46,505 nt of DNA from Prorocentrum cordatum (Eukaryota; Sar; Dinophyceae; Prorocentrales; Prorocentraceae): NCBI GenBank assembly GCA_963575745.1, contig CAUYUJ010007483.1:1-46505 (forward strand), read 5' to 3'. The notes beneath the pieces were generated by a model that saw nothing but the letters and a program-made list of their open reading frames with translations, was not told the origin of the DNA and made no database searches. This document shows positions 29,580 to 40,339 of this stretch, one piece after another; position 1 is the stretch's first letter, and every line of letters begins with the position of its first letter. Both the position numbers and the translations under genes were made by a program.

Positions 29580-32189
29580 TCACAGCACGTGGTACACCCT
29601 GCAGGCAACCGCCATGCGCGCCGCCGAGCTCTGGATGCCGTTCTCGCCAATCATGTCCTGGTTGGTGCCCAGTCCGAGGCGATCCAGTAAGCTGGTGGAG
29701 AACGCCCCGCGCGGCTTGGTCAGGTGATGGAACATCCGAGGGCAGACCAAGTAGCGGGCCATCCCGCCCCTAGCGTTGCGCCCGTAGTGGCAGCCCCTCC
29801 TGTTCTGCAGTGCGCGCATCCTGTGCGACGCAGTCCACGCTCCAGCCATCGTCTTCAGCGATGCTCGCAGCCGCGCTGGCGGGGGGGCGGCCGGATGCGA
29901 GCGCAGCCTGAGCCAGCGGGCTCGCATGTCGTCGGGGATCTGCGCGAACTCGAGGAGGTCGGGCGCGTTCTTGGCGCTCGAGTCGTTCGAGGGCTCATCG
30001 GGGGCGTCGCCCGATGCCTCCAGGGGGGGCGTGCCAGGGTCAATCCATCGACGACGGGCGCGGCGCTCAGCGGCCAAGCGCCCCCCCGATAAACAGCTCG
30101 CGCGCGGATATCAGCGCGTCGAGGGCCTGCGCTGCCAAGAAGACGAAGCTCGAGAACTCTCGTTGGTGGGTGACCTCAGGGCGCGTCTCGAACCGCTCCA
30201 CCCAGCCCCCCTCGCCGTCAAAGCTGCTCGCGTCGATGAGGGGGTCGGGGTGCCGGCGGGCTGCCCATTCGGCGACGCGTTCTTGGAGACGGCGCCGCAC
30301 GTGCTCGGCCTGCGCCCTCGCGCGATAACGCGGGCAGCGAGCGAGTTGGCGGCCGAGAAGGGCAGGGTGCCATGAGGCAAGTCTGCGTTTGATCGCGACG
30401 TGCATTGTGTCCTCGTTGCGCTTCTCGTGCAGCGCGAGCAAGTGGGCCCTCTGCGGCGCGCGCCTCGTCTCGTGCATGTTCAGGTCGGCGTTCGGCGGCG
30501 ATGCAGCGGCCTTTGCCTTCAGCCCCTGTCTCGCAGCGACTTGATGTGCAGCTTGGATCTTGCCGCGCGCGCTGGCGATGGAATTGACGGCGCGCGCGGT
30601 CTGCTCGAATATTGATTCCTTGCCCTCGACGAAGAGTATCGAGATGAAGGTGCCACGGGGCCGTTGCGCAATGGACGTGGGGCCGTTCCAGCAATCAGCG
30701 CACCGGCGCCCTGTCGCGGCGCATAGCACCAGAAGGTCCTCATGAGCTGTGTCGCAGAGCCTGGTGTAGAGGTCGCTCCATTTGGCAAGCGTGATGCGAG
30801 CGGCGCGCCAGCGACGTCTCGACGCCGCGAGGAGCCTCCGCGTTGGTCCAGAGGGCCATGGCCTTGATTTCGGACGTGGCGAAGCTGTTGGGCGCCGCTC
30901 GCAATATTTTGTGGATCGCTTGCAGCTCCTCGGCGAGCAGGGCGCTGGGGGGCTCGAGCAGTTGGCCGACGTAGGTGAGGCGCGCGATGGCTTCCACGTT
31001 GTAGAGTAGGATGCACGTCTGTAGCGGAGCGCGAGACACCAGCTTCTCCACTCTGTCCCGCCACTTCGACGAAGCCCCTTTCCATTGTCCTGGAGGGCTG
31101 CGCCAGGGCCGATGAAGAAGCCAGGGTGGCGGGCCTTCGCTTCGATCTTGAAGCTGCGCCAGGGAAAATGGAAGGTCTCCAGGATGGAGCGGATCTCGCC
31201 TGTGAGCGCCATGTTGGGCGGCATCCAAGCCGGCGCGCTGATGCACATTGTGGCCTGCAGCTTAGGCCCCACCAGCGTCTCTGCAGCGACGAAGTAGGGC
31301 ACCGGCCGAGAAAGGCTGCGCGGCCGCGCGAGAACGATGCCAATGTTGTCTGCGCATGCGCTTGCCGGCCCCCTCTGGATATCTTCTAGGTCCGCGCTGA
31401 GCGCTCGCGCGAATAGGTCGAAGGCCAGCGCCCAGATGGTTCCACTGAGGGGGCAGCCCTGCGCCGCCCAAGAGGCAGCGATAAGCAGCGGGCGCGCAAA
31501 CCCCCATGCTCGAGGAAGGCCAGCGGCATGAAGTAGCACGCGCGGAGGAGCTTCAGCACGCGCCCGCGGACGCCCCGCCGACTGAGGACGGCCCGCAGCC
31601 ATTGACAAGCAAGGCGGGGGAAGGCGGCGACGATGTCCATGCTGATGAAGACAGGCATGTCGGCGATGCCTGATGAAGACGTACTCAGCCGCCACGCCTC
31701 GGCGTCAATGAGCACCCCGTTCCGCGGGAGTTGGCGACCGATCGCGAAGCCCTTTTATTCGACGGCAGTGTCTGCGGCGATTGTGCGTAGCGATCTGTCG
31801 GCAGCTGATGCAATCATTTCGTCGTCCGTATTCTTCATGGAGAGAGGTCTGAGGCAGTCGGGTGGACGCGCGCATTCGGCGTTGCCCAGCGGCTCGTCCC
31901 CTGCGTGGGGGCATGGCCATGCGGGAGTAGTGAAGGTCGCGCGGGGGCATGGCGTTCTCGGAGCTGGCGACGCCCCGGGCCAGCTCAGCTTGCACGTCGG
32001 GGGCGGACGGAGTGCGGAGCCAAGCTCGGTATGGGAGTCGGTCAGGCCCAGGAGCAGAGTCTCGGGCATGCCTGTCAGCACGCCGTAGACGTCAAGCATC
32101 AGGTACAGGAAAATCCCGCGGAGAGCGCTGGGATACTGCGACGTGGAGGTACTCGGCGATGGCCTCCTCATCGACCTGCTTGGCGGCAA
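29580..32189 (-). pseudogene. LINE reverse transcriptase and C-terminal region
   Basis: Upstream motif: LRPLSMKNTDDEMIASAADR. The TAA at 31755-31757 interrupts the same frame before KGFAIGRQLPRNGV. Motif A is VFISMDIVAAFPRL (Asp at 31638-31640). After a frameshift in a G run near 31503 come motif B QGCPLSGTIWALAFDLF and motif C ACADNIGIVL at 31345-31350, where the second catalytic Asp of ADD is Asn. Later pieces, SKWRDRVEKLVSRAPLQTC and YVGQLLEPPSALLAEELQAI, sit in other frames. The tail (CHYGRNARGGMARYLVCPRM) resembles a LINE zinc finger with lost ligands, ending at 29580. Confidence 0.75.
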
Positions 32190-32742
32190 AAAATCGCCCC
32201 CCAGTGGTTCATGATGGCATTGTGCATGGCGGCGGGGTCAGAGCTGACATTGCTCTGTGTGCCTGAGACAATCTCGATGCTCGCCGAGATCAAGCGCTTT
32301 GAAAACGGCTGCCATAATTCAGCTTTGCGGCCTCCCTCTCGCGATTTCTGTCTGCATCAGTCTCCCAGTATGACGTTGGCCTCGCCATGTGCCGCGCGCG
32401 AGCGGGCGGCAACCTTCTCCTCGCGCTCTTTGATGAAAGCGGAGTGCGCAGAGTCTGTCTCGACCGGAAATGCGGCAGGGCCCTTCAAGGTTATTCGGTT
32501 GCTAGTGATGAGCAGGTGTTTGGCGGCAATCTCAGCGTCATTGACGAGCGCGTCGGCAAGGCGCAAGTCCTGGAGCCAGACAGCTCTGGCAATGCTTCTG
32601 AGTTACATGGCGCGCGCTTCCTTGGATATGCTGGCCGTCGCGCCGTTGGGCCCGGTGGCTGAGATCTCGGCCGCGGCGTCCCCGGTCTGCTTGGCTGCCT
32701 CAGTCGCGGCGGCCTTCGTGGCCCCCCACTTCGCAGTGGCGT
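32190..32742 (-). pseudogene. LINE spacer between endonuclease and RT
   Basis: Coding-like in one frame (RLADALVNDAEIAAKHLLIT, FIKEREEKVAARSRAAHGEA). No catalytic motif is expected here. Frame changes are visible on both sides. Confidence 0.4.
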
Positions 32743-33900
32743 TCATTTCGGCGGCGTCGATGTTGCCCGAGAGCTTCTCAACGTGATGCTGATGAGGCGG
32801 GGGGGGGGGGGGGTCGAGTGCGAAAGCTGGGGCGCCGCGTTCAGTGGGGGGGGGGGGCGCTGCTGGCGTTGTCGAATGCGGATGTGCATGATCTCGCGGT
32901 CGCTGTCCACGCCGTTGGGGTCCTCCAGCGGCGCGTCATTGGCTACGTGCACGGCCCCCATGTTGGGCATCGCATGGGCTGGGGGCAAGATGAAGCAGCG
33001 GCCGAACGTGAATTCGGACATGGTCGCAATGATTCCGCGCGCGGCGGAAAGCGAAATGATCTCCAGCATATCCTTGAACATGTTGCGTCAGAAGACGGGC
33101 TGGTACTGACATCTCTGGGCGGCCGTGGCGCCGGCGTCAACGGGCGCGTCGAGGCTCTTGGGCGGGCGTTCCGGGATGTTGAAGTCGCCGGGCATGACGG
33201 GTAGACGTCCCTGCGGGCGTTCAGCAGCGTGGGCTCGTAGTTGGTGCCACTGGGTGAGTATGTCAACGCGGTCATGGAGGGGCGAGGTCGCGGTTGTGCA
33301 CGCGCAGAATGGCGGCGCCCGTCTGCCCGCGCGCGCCCGCGACTCGAACCCGAGCCGCTCGCCCTGGAACAAACACTTCGAAGCGCCAAAGTGGACGCTC
33401 TTCGGGCGCGCAGGTTTGCTCGGCCTTTTCGGCCTTTTCGAAGGAAATGAGAAAGCCGATCCCGCCAGCCGAGGTGGGGGTACATCAGAGGCTCGAGCGG
33501 GCAGTCACGGTTGGTCTGCACCTGGGAATGGCAGGCGAGGTAGGAGTGCTCAGTCGAGCTCGCGAGGAGCGCGAGGTCGCCCAGCGCGCCGCGCGTCTCC
33601 TGCAGCGCGAAGACCTCGCGTCGACGACAAAGAGGAATAATATGGCGACGTTTTGCATGGCGGCGAGCGTCTGGGCGACCGCGGGGCGCCTGAGTGTTCC
33701 AGGAAGCGATGCTGAGTCCTTCCGCCGACGGCCCGGTATACCACGGTGACCACCTCGTGCAGAGACCGCTGCGCAGCTGTGAGTGGGTCCGCGAATGCAG
33801 TGGCGAACTCGATGGCGATGGATTGCTGGCGGTCGTCGCCGATGCCGAGCGTCCTCGCTGCCGCTGTCCAACGCGCAGTAGTAGGGTGATCGGCAGAAGG
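32743..33900 (-). pseudogene. LINE endonuclease (EEP / APE type)
   Basis: The start LSIASWNTQAPRGRP and then REVFALQETRG (Glu of the metal site) fit the N-terminal half of an APE-type endonuclease. The later core VMPGDFNIPER near 33167-33200 is the GDFN motif. The end, NDAPLEDPNGVDSDREIMHI near 32890-32945, stands where SDH is expected; it reads SDR, so the catalytic His may be lost. Between these the frame shifts at least twice. The enzyme normally nicks target DNA to prime reverse transcription. Confidence 0.65.
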
Positions 33901-33909
33901 GCCCACCAT

Positions 33910-34525
33910 GACCTGAACCAGCGCGTCCTCCTTGTGTGAGATGTAGCACTGGGGGCGATGCGCGCGCGCCTCGCCAATGCCAATCTTGGGCCGCAGGATC
34001 TTTGCTATATTCTTGATTAGTACTTCCAGGCGCACCATCCACGGGCTCTTGCCCCCAGTGACGTAGAGATCATAAGAAGAGCCACCCACCATGATGTCGA
34101 AGTTGCGCCAGCTCTTGCCAACGCGGAAAGCTGCATGAAGCCTGCCGGCTCGAGGCTCGGCGCACAGCGCGCCTCCTGCGACCGAGAAGGAGCGTCGCCT
34201 GAGGGGGCCGCGGCGTTGAAAGCGATCTGGGCGGCATCCACATCCGCAGCTTCGGGCCAGTCTGCGGGCGCGGCGTTCGGCCGCGGGGGCAGCGCACCCA
34301 CGCCAGAAATGCGACCGGGTCGGGCTCGCGGCCCCAGGTGTCGGGGGGGGCGAAGTCGATGGATGGCGCGCGGGCCTCGACTGCTGCGACCGCTGGTTCG
34401 AACTTGGCGACCGAATCCTTGAGCTCCTTGTTCGTCTGCTCCGCGCGGTCCATCCTCTGGTTGACCATGAGCGCATCTCTCTCTGCCCGTTCATTATTCT
34501 CCGTGAGTTCCTTCGCGGTGGCCAC
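33910..34525 (-). pseudogene. LINE N-terminal coiled-coil region
   Basis: The frame starts MATAKELTENNERAERDALM, then NQRMDRAEQTNKELKDSVAK, a strongly heptad-like coiled coil of about 50 residues, then PDTWGREPDPVAFLAWV. After a frameshift the text continues SWRNFDIMVGGSSYDLYVTG, KILRPKIGIGEARAHRPQC and TARWTAAARTLGIGDDRQQS. This fits an ORF1-like RNA-binding, self-associating segment fused ahead of the endonuclease. Confidence in the exact domain is low. Confidence 0.45.
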
Positions 34526-34530
34526 GGCTG

Positions 34531-35169
34531 ACTAAATGGAATTTTCGCGAGCTGTTTCTGCGGCGCTAGCTCTGCAATGGTTTCGAACTGGCAGGCTGCT
34601 GATCGCACTTGGTCTGATCGGGCTCATTCGCATTGCTTGCGTGCGCGAGCGCGAAGGGCTTCTGCTCCGAGCTTGGCCGCCGACTCTGCCCATGGGCCCA
34701 TTCCTCTGCCTGCTGCCCCCGCGAGTGCCCCAGCGGCGGCCGCCGATGTCTTGCTCTCGCCCTCGACGCATGGCGGCGAGAGGTGGCCCGCGCCGGCAGC
34801 GAAGAACGGAATCTGCGCGTGGATATGAAAGAACAGGTCAGCCAGCGCTGCGGGCACAGCGAAGCAAAAGTGGGCCCTGAACTGTCCCTGGACCAAGGGT
34901 CTCCGCTTCCCGCCGCAGGGCCGAGACGTCATGAGCCAAGGCGGCCGCGGAGGAGGTGGCAGAAGGAGGAGGAGGAAGAGGAGGAGGAGGAGGGGGGCAA
35001 GACAACGAATATATATATATATATATAGAAAAGAAAAAAAGAAAATCAAACAAAACAATGCGAGCCAGTGTCAAAGGTGACAGACGACGGCGCCATGGCT
35101 CTCGGCTGAAGAGGAAGAAGACGGCGCGAACACTTGCCAACAGAAGCTGGTGGCGTGTCACGGCCCGCG
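34531..35169. repeat. LINE upstream flank with (GGA)n and (TA)n
   Basis: A GGA microsatellite at about 34960-34996, an ATAT run at 35008-35028 and an A-rich tract follow ordinary GC-rich sequence. No separate gene is recognised; the part near 34530-34700 may be the LINE 5' region. Confidence 0.5.
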
Positions 35170-36110
35170 CGGCCTCGGCTGCCCAGGCCTGTGCCGCGAC
35201 GCGTGCCAGCTGCGTGCGCTATAGCATGCGTGCCCCTCCTTTCGCATATTTGCGGCAAAGCGCGGCGCTACGGCGGTCGCCCGCATGGTGGCAGGCCCAG
35301 CGACTGGAACTGCAGCGTTTTAGACATGCTGGGAAAACCGAGCAACGAGTGGGCTGCAGGACGTAGGCTGGCCAAGTGACAGGAACTGCTGCGCGACATA
35401 TGCTGTGGACGCGTGGTAAGCCGATGGCTCGATTAGCATCGATTATGATCGCACCTCCTCCATATGTCTTGCAACGTTGGCTGTATAGACGGAGGCGCGG
35501 GCTGCAGAGTGTAGCTGGCGCAGTGACTGAAAAGACGGCGCTGCATGTGCAGCGGGCGCACAGTGAGCCGAGGGCTCGATGGGCGCGGATCGAGATCGCA
35601 ACTGAAAAGGAAAGAGGCAGGGGACAGAGGATGGCGGCGCGCTTGGCTGCGGTTGGTGGTGTGTCGCAGCCCACTCGGACTCGGTTTACTGGGCCTGCGT
35701 CGCCACCCATACATACTCGTAGGTGAGCAATGCTGGCTTTCGAGATATCGTGGGCGTTGGAGAACAAATTAAGGTTGAGCTTCGTAGTGTTGGCTGGCTT
35801 AGCGGCTGGCATTGCTGCAATGCGTAGTTAACCGACGGCTCGATCGGTACAAATCATGGTCACACCTCTCCCGTTATGCTGAACCCACTCCTGGTCTTCG
35901 GAAGTGATGCCGCGGAGTGTAAATGTCACAACACATACTCGTAGGTGTGTCGCGCTGGCTTGAAATAGGTGAGGCTGCGAGATATGGTAAGAGCTCGCAG
36001 CCGGCGTGCAGCAGAGGGGCTGGGTGGACATTGGCGAGTTGGCGGGCTGGCGCAAGCTATCAGCCTCAGGGTGACGCGCAAGAATAGGGCAGGATACGGG
36101 CAGCGAAGGG
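35170..36110 (+). repeat. Degenerate dispersed/tandem repeat family, copy group 2
   Basis: At least three diverged units near 35360-35500, 35505-35740 and 35795-35970 share CTGCTGCGC, GCCGAGGGCTCGATGGGCG-like, GTGTCGCAGCCCACT and ACATACTCGTAGGTG words in order, at roughly 150-290 bp spacing. The same words occur at 20590-21100. No protein is supported. Confidence 0.6.
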
Positions 36111-36179
36111 GATGAATGTCAGGAGGAGGAGGAGGAGGAAAAGGAAAGCGGAGGAGGAGGGCGGAGAAAGAGGGGTGCA

Positions 36180-37230
36180 CTTCAAAGTGGAATACCTCCT
36201 GGCATGACAGCTGATCGAGAAACGCGGGCTCCTTCAGCTGCAGGAGCTGCCAAAGCATGGGCGGCGTCGTTATTCCGTAATCTTGGATGCGCCGGCCACG
36301 CCTCCACGCAGCGAGCCAGGGGGACGCACCGTTGTCCAATTCTTTGTCAATGTGGTTCATTGGCCCCCCCACCTCACCGTCCTCCGCCGATTCTGTATCG
36401 AAGCCGTCATCAGTGTCGAAGTGCCGTCGCCGCCGAGCACGCTGACGACGGGGCCAGTAACGGCGTTCGCCGCAAGCATAGCTGTGGCTCGCCGCGGAAT
36501 GAAGCCTTACAATGTAAACCTGGGTGCGAGGTAGCTGTGCCTTCTGGTAGTGGCGCTGGAGCGCTCGAGGGCTGGCAGCAGGCGAGCGTCGCGTGCGGCA
36601 CGAGGCCGGTTGCCCAGGGCCCTGGGGCTGGTCTCCTCGTACTGGTCCTCCTCGCGCTCGGCGCCCTCGACATGGTCCTCCTCGTACTTGTCGCGTTCAT
36701 CGCACTCGGCGCCCTCCTCGTGGTCCTCCTCGCGCTCGGCGCCCTCTCGTGTTCGCTGGCGCTGGCGACGCTGGCTGTGGTCCGCCACGAAGCCGCCGTC
36801 GCAGGGAAGGGGGGAGGGGCGAACGGACTCTTCCCAAGCTCTCCTCTCCCTCCTGTTGGAAGGTGACCCGCCGTGGGCGCGTGTTCGCTGGCATTTGCTC
36901 CGCTCTCCGTTGCCTCTTTCTTATGCCCGAGCACGGGGTGACCATTGGCGGTTCTGCCGATCGCGCTGTCTTTGTGGCTGGCGAAGGTATCGGCGTTGTG
37001 TGTGTGTCGTTGGCCCAGTCAGTCTGGATCATAGTGGAGTGGCGGAACTGGTTGGGGTCGAAAACGCTGTTATCGCCAGTGGCACCGTCGAGCACGTCTG
37101 TGATGATCCCGGGCGTGAAGATAGGCGCAAGGACGTTGAAGGGGAAGCTCGGAGCTCGAGGGCATTTTCGGGAAAAGCGTGGCTCCGCTAGTGCAGTGAA
37201 TGGCGCAATGATCGGTGGGTGCCGGAGCGT
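36180..37230 (-). CDS. Unrecognised coding-like stretch with an acidic repeat
   Basis: Minus-strand pieces with natural composition: TDVLDGATGDNSVFDPNQFR and HSTMIQTDWANDTHTTPIPS near 36990-37100; a tandem acidic repeat (EGAEREEDHEEGAECDERDK, EEDHVEGAEREEDQYEE) near 36640-36765; and FDTDDGFDTESAEDGEVGGP, MNHIDKELDNGASPWLAAWR, LKEPAFLDQLSCQEVFHFE near 36180-36430. They are not in one frame, so introns or frameshifts separate them. A purine-rich tract follows at 36120-36165. I recognise no family; a retroelement gag or a host gene are both possible. Confidence 0.3.
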
Positions 37231-37429
37231 AAGGCATCACCTCAGCACCATGCAATAAGGATGCTGCCTGAACCACTCGATGTGGAACCTACTGGCTGTT
37301 TCGCATGCGGCAGCTCCCCTTTGGCATGTCGCGGGCCTGGCCCAAGTGGGCCCAAAGGTCAAGATGTCCACGGTGCGAAGATCGGGGCTCATGAAGGTGC
37401 AACTGGAACACCGCGTCGTCGGGAGAAGA
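37231..37429. other. No gene seen
   Basis: A short interval without recognisable coding or repeat structure, leading into GGA and TCC tracts. Confidence 0.3.
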
Positions 37430-37735
37430 AGGAGGGAAAGGAGGAGGAGGAGGAGGAGGAGCCCAGCGGGCTCCTCCTCCTCCTCCCCATCCTTTTCTCC
37501 TCCTCCTCCTCCTCCTCCTCCTCCTCTTCCTCCTCCTTCCTTCTCCTCCTTCTCCTCCTGATCGTCCCCCTTGTCCCCCTCGTCCCCGTTGTCCCTCCTC
37601 CTTGTCCTCCCCCTCCTCCCTCTCTCATTCTCCTTCATTTTGTCCCTCTCGTCCCCCTCGTCCTCCCCTCCGCCCCCTTCTCCCTCCTCCTCCTCCTCCT
37701 CCTCCTCCTCCTCCTCCTCCTCCTACCCCTCCATG
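37430..37735. repeat. (GGA)n then (TCC)n microsatellites
   Basis: A GGA run at 37439-37462 faces long TCC/CCTCGTCCC tracts up to 37728. The facing purine and pyrimidine tracts can fold back. The RNase H fragment starts directly after it. Confidence 0.9.
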
Positions 37736-38694
37736 GACCTCACGGTTGGAGCTTGGGGGCCCCTCCCAGGATTTCGTCAGACTGTGGTTCGTGGAGAATT
37801 GTACTCGCTGTGGGTAGCCCTGAGAGACAGCCAAGGGTACATAGTGCATGTGACAGATAATTCGTCAGTGTATGAAGGCTGGTACAGCCAGAGATGGAGA
37901 CAGCCCGTCGGTAATGACGCCGACTTGTGGTGGAGGATCGGGGAGATCATACGGAGTAGGCTTAGCACGTGTTGCACCGTATTGTTTGTGCATTCGCATC
38001 AGGATGCTGAGCAGCTTCGTTCGTCTCGGCACCCGCTCCTCATCCTCGGTAATAGTGTTGCCGACACTTTCGCAGGTCTGGGAGCAGACCAGGCTCGCCT
38101 TCCTGAGGTTCTACGCACGCACATTTTTCAGGTCGAGCACAAAGCGTTTGTTGTGCGCATGCGCATTTTGCAGAGCAAGCTAGAAACAGTACAGGCCGAG
38201 GAGTTGATTGCCAAACAGGAGGGTTCTAAACGAAAGCGTCATAGCTCCCAGGTTGTGCTTCCTCCCTCAGCAAGTGCTTGCGCTACTTTCGCATCTCTGC
38301 ACTGTCTCAAGGATGACGGACGTAGTTGTTCGCGCTGTTTGAGGTCGACCTCACTCGCGAGGAAAGGCGAGTGGCTGAGCTCACCATGTTTCGACTCAAT
38401 TAAGCTACATAGCGAAATTCGTCAGCCTCCTCCTGGGCGCAGGGTGCATATCTCGGGGGGTACGCTCACGAAAGCCACGTTTTGAAGTTTCACATGGGGC
38501 TGGGTCTCTGGTTTTGCTCGTCCTGTGGAGCATTTGCCGCAGAGCAATTGGTTTCCTTGGGCAAAGTTTGTGACCCCAAGCTTGGTTTAACTCGTACTCG
38601 AAAGGAGTACCTTGATCGTATCAGCAGGGGTGTCTGGCCGAAGGTCTACAGCAAGACCGAACAGGCCAAGCGAGCCCTTAAGCAACCACATTGA
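37736..38694 (+). pseudogene. LINE RNase H domain and zinc-ribbon tail
   Basis: RNase H residues: Glu in TVVRGELYSLWVALR, Asp in VHVTDNSSVYEGWYSQRW, then NDADLWWRIGEII, LFVHSHQDAEQL and the final Asp in GNSVADTFAG. The first Asp of the fold (DGS-type strand) is missing because the TCC array replaces the N-terminus. Downstream, after a one-base frameshift near 38473, comes SHVLKFHMGLGLWFCSSCGA, then YLDRISRGVWPK, a conserved zinc-ribbon-like end of dinoflagellate LINE proteins, stopping at 38694. The RT half is absent. It may be a 5'-truncated insertion. Confidence 0.65.
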
Positions 38695-38744
38695 CTTGCT
38701 TTAATCGTAACCGACACGGTCGCCATACCCGTAACTCCGTAACT

Positions 38745-38970
38745 CCTCCTACCCCTCCTCCTCCTCCTCCTCCTCCTCCTCCTCCTCCTCCTCCTCCTCC
38801 TCAGGACTCAGGGTTCAGGGCTGATGGATTCGGTGCAATGACCACGGGCGCAGCCGACCACCTCCCCGGTGGCGCTCTGCCACCAGGGAGGGTGTAAAAC
38901 CAAACCTCCTCCTCCTCCTCCTCCTCCCACTCCTCCTCCTCCTGCTCCTCCTCGTCGTCCTCCTCCTTCC
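38745..38970. repeat. Two (CTC)n microsatellites
   Basis: CTC runs at about 38752-38801 and 38908-38970 flank an ordinary 100-bp spacer. Together with 37430-37735 they bracket the RNase H fragment. Confidence 0.9.
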
Positions 38971-39650
38971 CCTCCCTCGGAATCAGAAGCTGGCCAGCGG
39001 AAACCGAAACATGGCCTCAAGGACGCGAGTTTCTGGAAGAGGGCCAATCGAGACAACGGCGGCCCTACTTGCCGTCTTTCGTCCTCTTTGGGCTTCCCTG
39101 GAAGCCTTCTCGTCGCAACGGCTGGGTAAGGATGAACTCTGGGAAGGGTCATGGAATCGACTCTGAGCGGATTTGGGCCAGGCTGGAGAGCCGCTGCTGT
39201 CTCAATTGGCCCTCCTCCGAGGCACAGGAACGCGTGATAAGAGCATGAACCCCTTTGCCGATGGCCCAGGATCCCAGGGAAATGCCAAAAACGAGGAGCA
39301 TTCCAGGGTGGAGGGCCCCAAGCACGAAGCACACAAGGGTCGCCCCCATTGCTGGGGTTGTTCTTCACTCTCGTGCCAGCCGTAGGCCCCGCATGCTCGT
39401 CCAGCGTCGACCCACGATCCCCGCACAAAGCTCCTTCACGCTGCAACCGGCCCTTCTTGGGTACGACGGCTTCCCCAATCCGTTCTTCCACTGCATGCTC
39501 CTAGACGTCCCTGATCAGGATAACCCGCCCCGGCATCGTTTCTGGATGGGCTGGTTGGGTTACTTTTTTCTCGCAACCGCAGGCGAAGGCGCCAGCGGCG
39601 AGTCGAGTCAGCTCGGGCTACGAGCGGAACTAATTGCCGGCGCGCGCGCG
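38971..39650. other. No gene seen
   Basis: Open frames exist on both strands but none carries a motif, and they overlap one another. No repeat structure is obvious. Confidence 0.3.
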
Positions 39651-39759
39651 GAACTAAGCAGGACCTACCGCCGGGGGAAGCGGCTGCGCCGGGGCTGTGC
39701 TGCAGCGCCGAGGGTGGGAAATGCAAGCTGCTGGGGCTGCCAGGAAGCTGCAAACGTGT

Positions 39760-40290
39760 GGGAACCATGGGAGCTGAATCGCCAGGTATGTGACTTGGAC
39801 CTGTTCGCCACAGGGCGCCAGAGGTCTGGGCTGCGGACCAACAGGGGGCACGCCTGGCCGAACAAGCAGGCTGAACCACTCCTGAATGAACCGGCGGGCC
39901 AGAGTCCCAAAGGGCCAGCAAACAGGGAACCAGAAGCCAGGGAAGTGCAAGCACTCGTGCCGGAACTGGTGCGGGCACCATGGGAGCTGAATCGCCAGGT
40001 ACGTAGGAGGACCTTGTCGCCACAGGGCGCCAGAGGTCGGTGCGCCACAGACGTGGCGAAGCGTGAGACCACATGATAGCCCAGCGAGTGACAGCGGACC
40101 GACGGGGGACGCGCAAGTCCGTTCAAGAAGGCTGAACCACTCCTGAGTGAGGCGGCGGCCATAACCCCAGATGGCCAGCAGCACTGACAGACACGGCCAA
40201 CTGTTCAACTGTGGCAATGACTGAGGACCAGATGCCAGGGAAGTGCAGACACTCATGCTGGAACTGGACAGGACGCAAGTCCCCATAGCG
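39760..40290 (+). repeat. Degenerate repeats, family 1
   Basis: ACCATGGGAGCTGAATCGCC occurs at about 39764 and 39977. GGCTGAACCACTCCTGA occurs at about 39869 and 40130. GCCAGGGAAGTGCA recurs near 39944 and 40235. Spacing is 210-290 bp with many substitutions. The sequence continues into family 2. Confidence 0.6.
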
Positions 40291-40339
40291 CCTCAAGGCC
40301 GCAGCCGACTCCACGGAGCCGAGTGGGGGCCAAGCGCGA

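Larger units (their letters stand above)
29345..34530 (-). mobile_element. Decayed LINE (non-LTR retrotransposon), about 5 kb
   Basis: In order on the minus strand: a coiled-coil ORF1-like start, an endonuclease/exonuclease/phosphatase domain, a reverse transcriptase and a degenerate zinc tail. Multiple frameshifts, an in-frame TAA at 31755-31757 and a changed catalytic motif (ADN) show it is inactive. Poly(G)/(C) tracts and the 29-bp motif lie at its 3' side. It is unrelated in sequence to the copia element. Confidence 0.8.

Noticed and set aside
30067-31695. Single 542-codon LINE frame as an intact protein
   Set aside because: Only parts of it match RT; motif A and later conserved pieces are in other frames, so it mixes real and shadow sequence.
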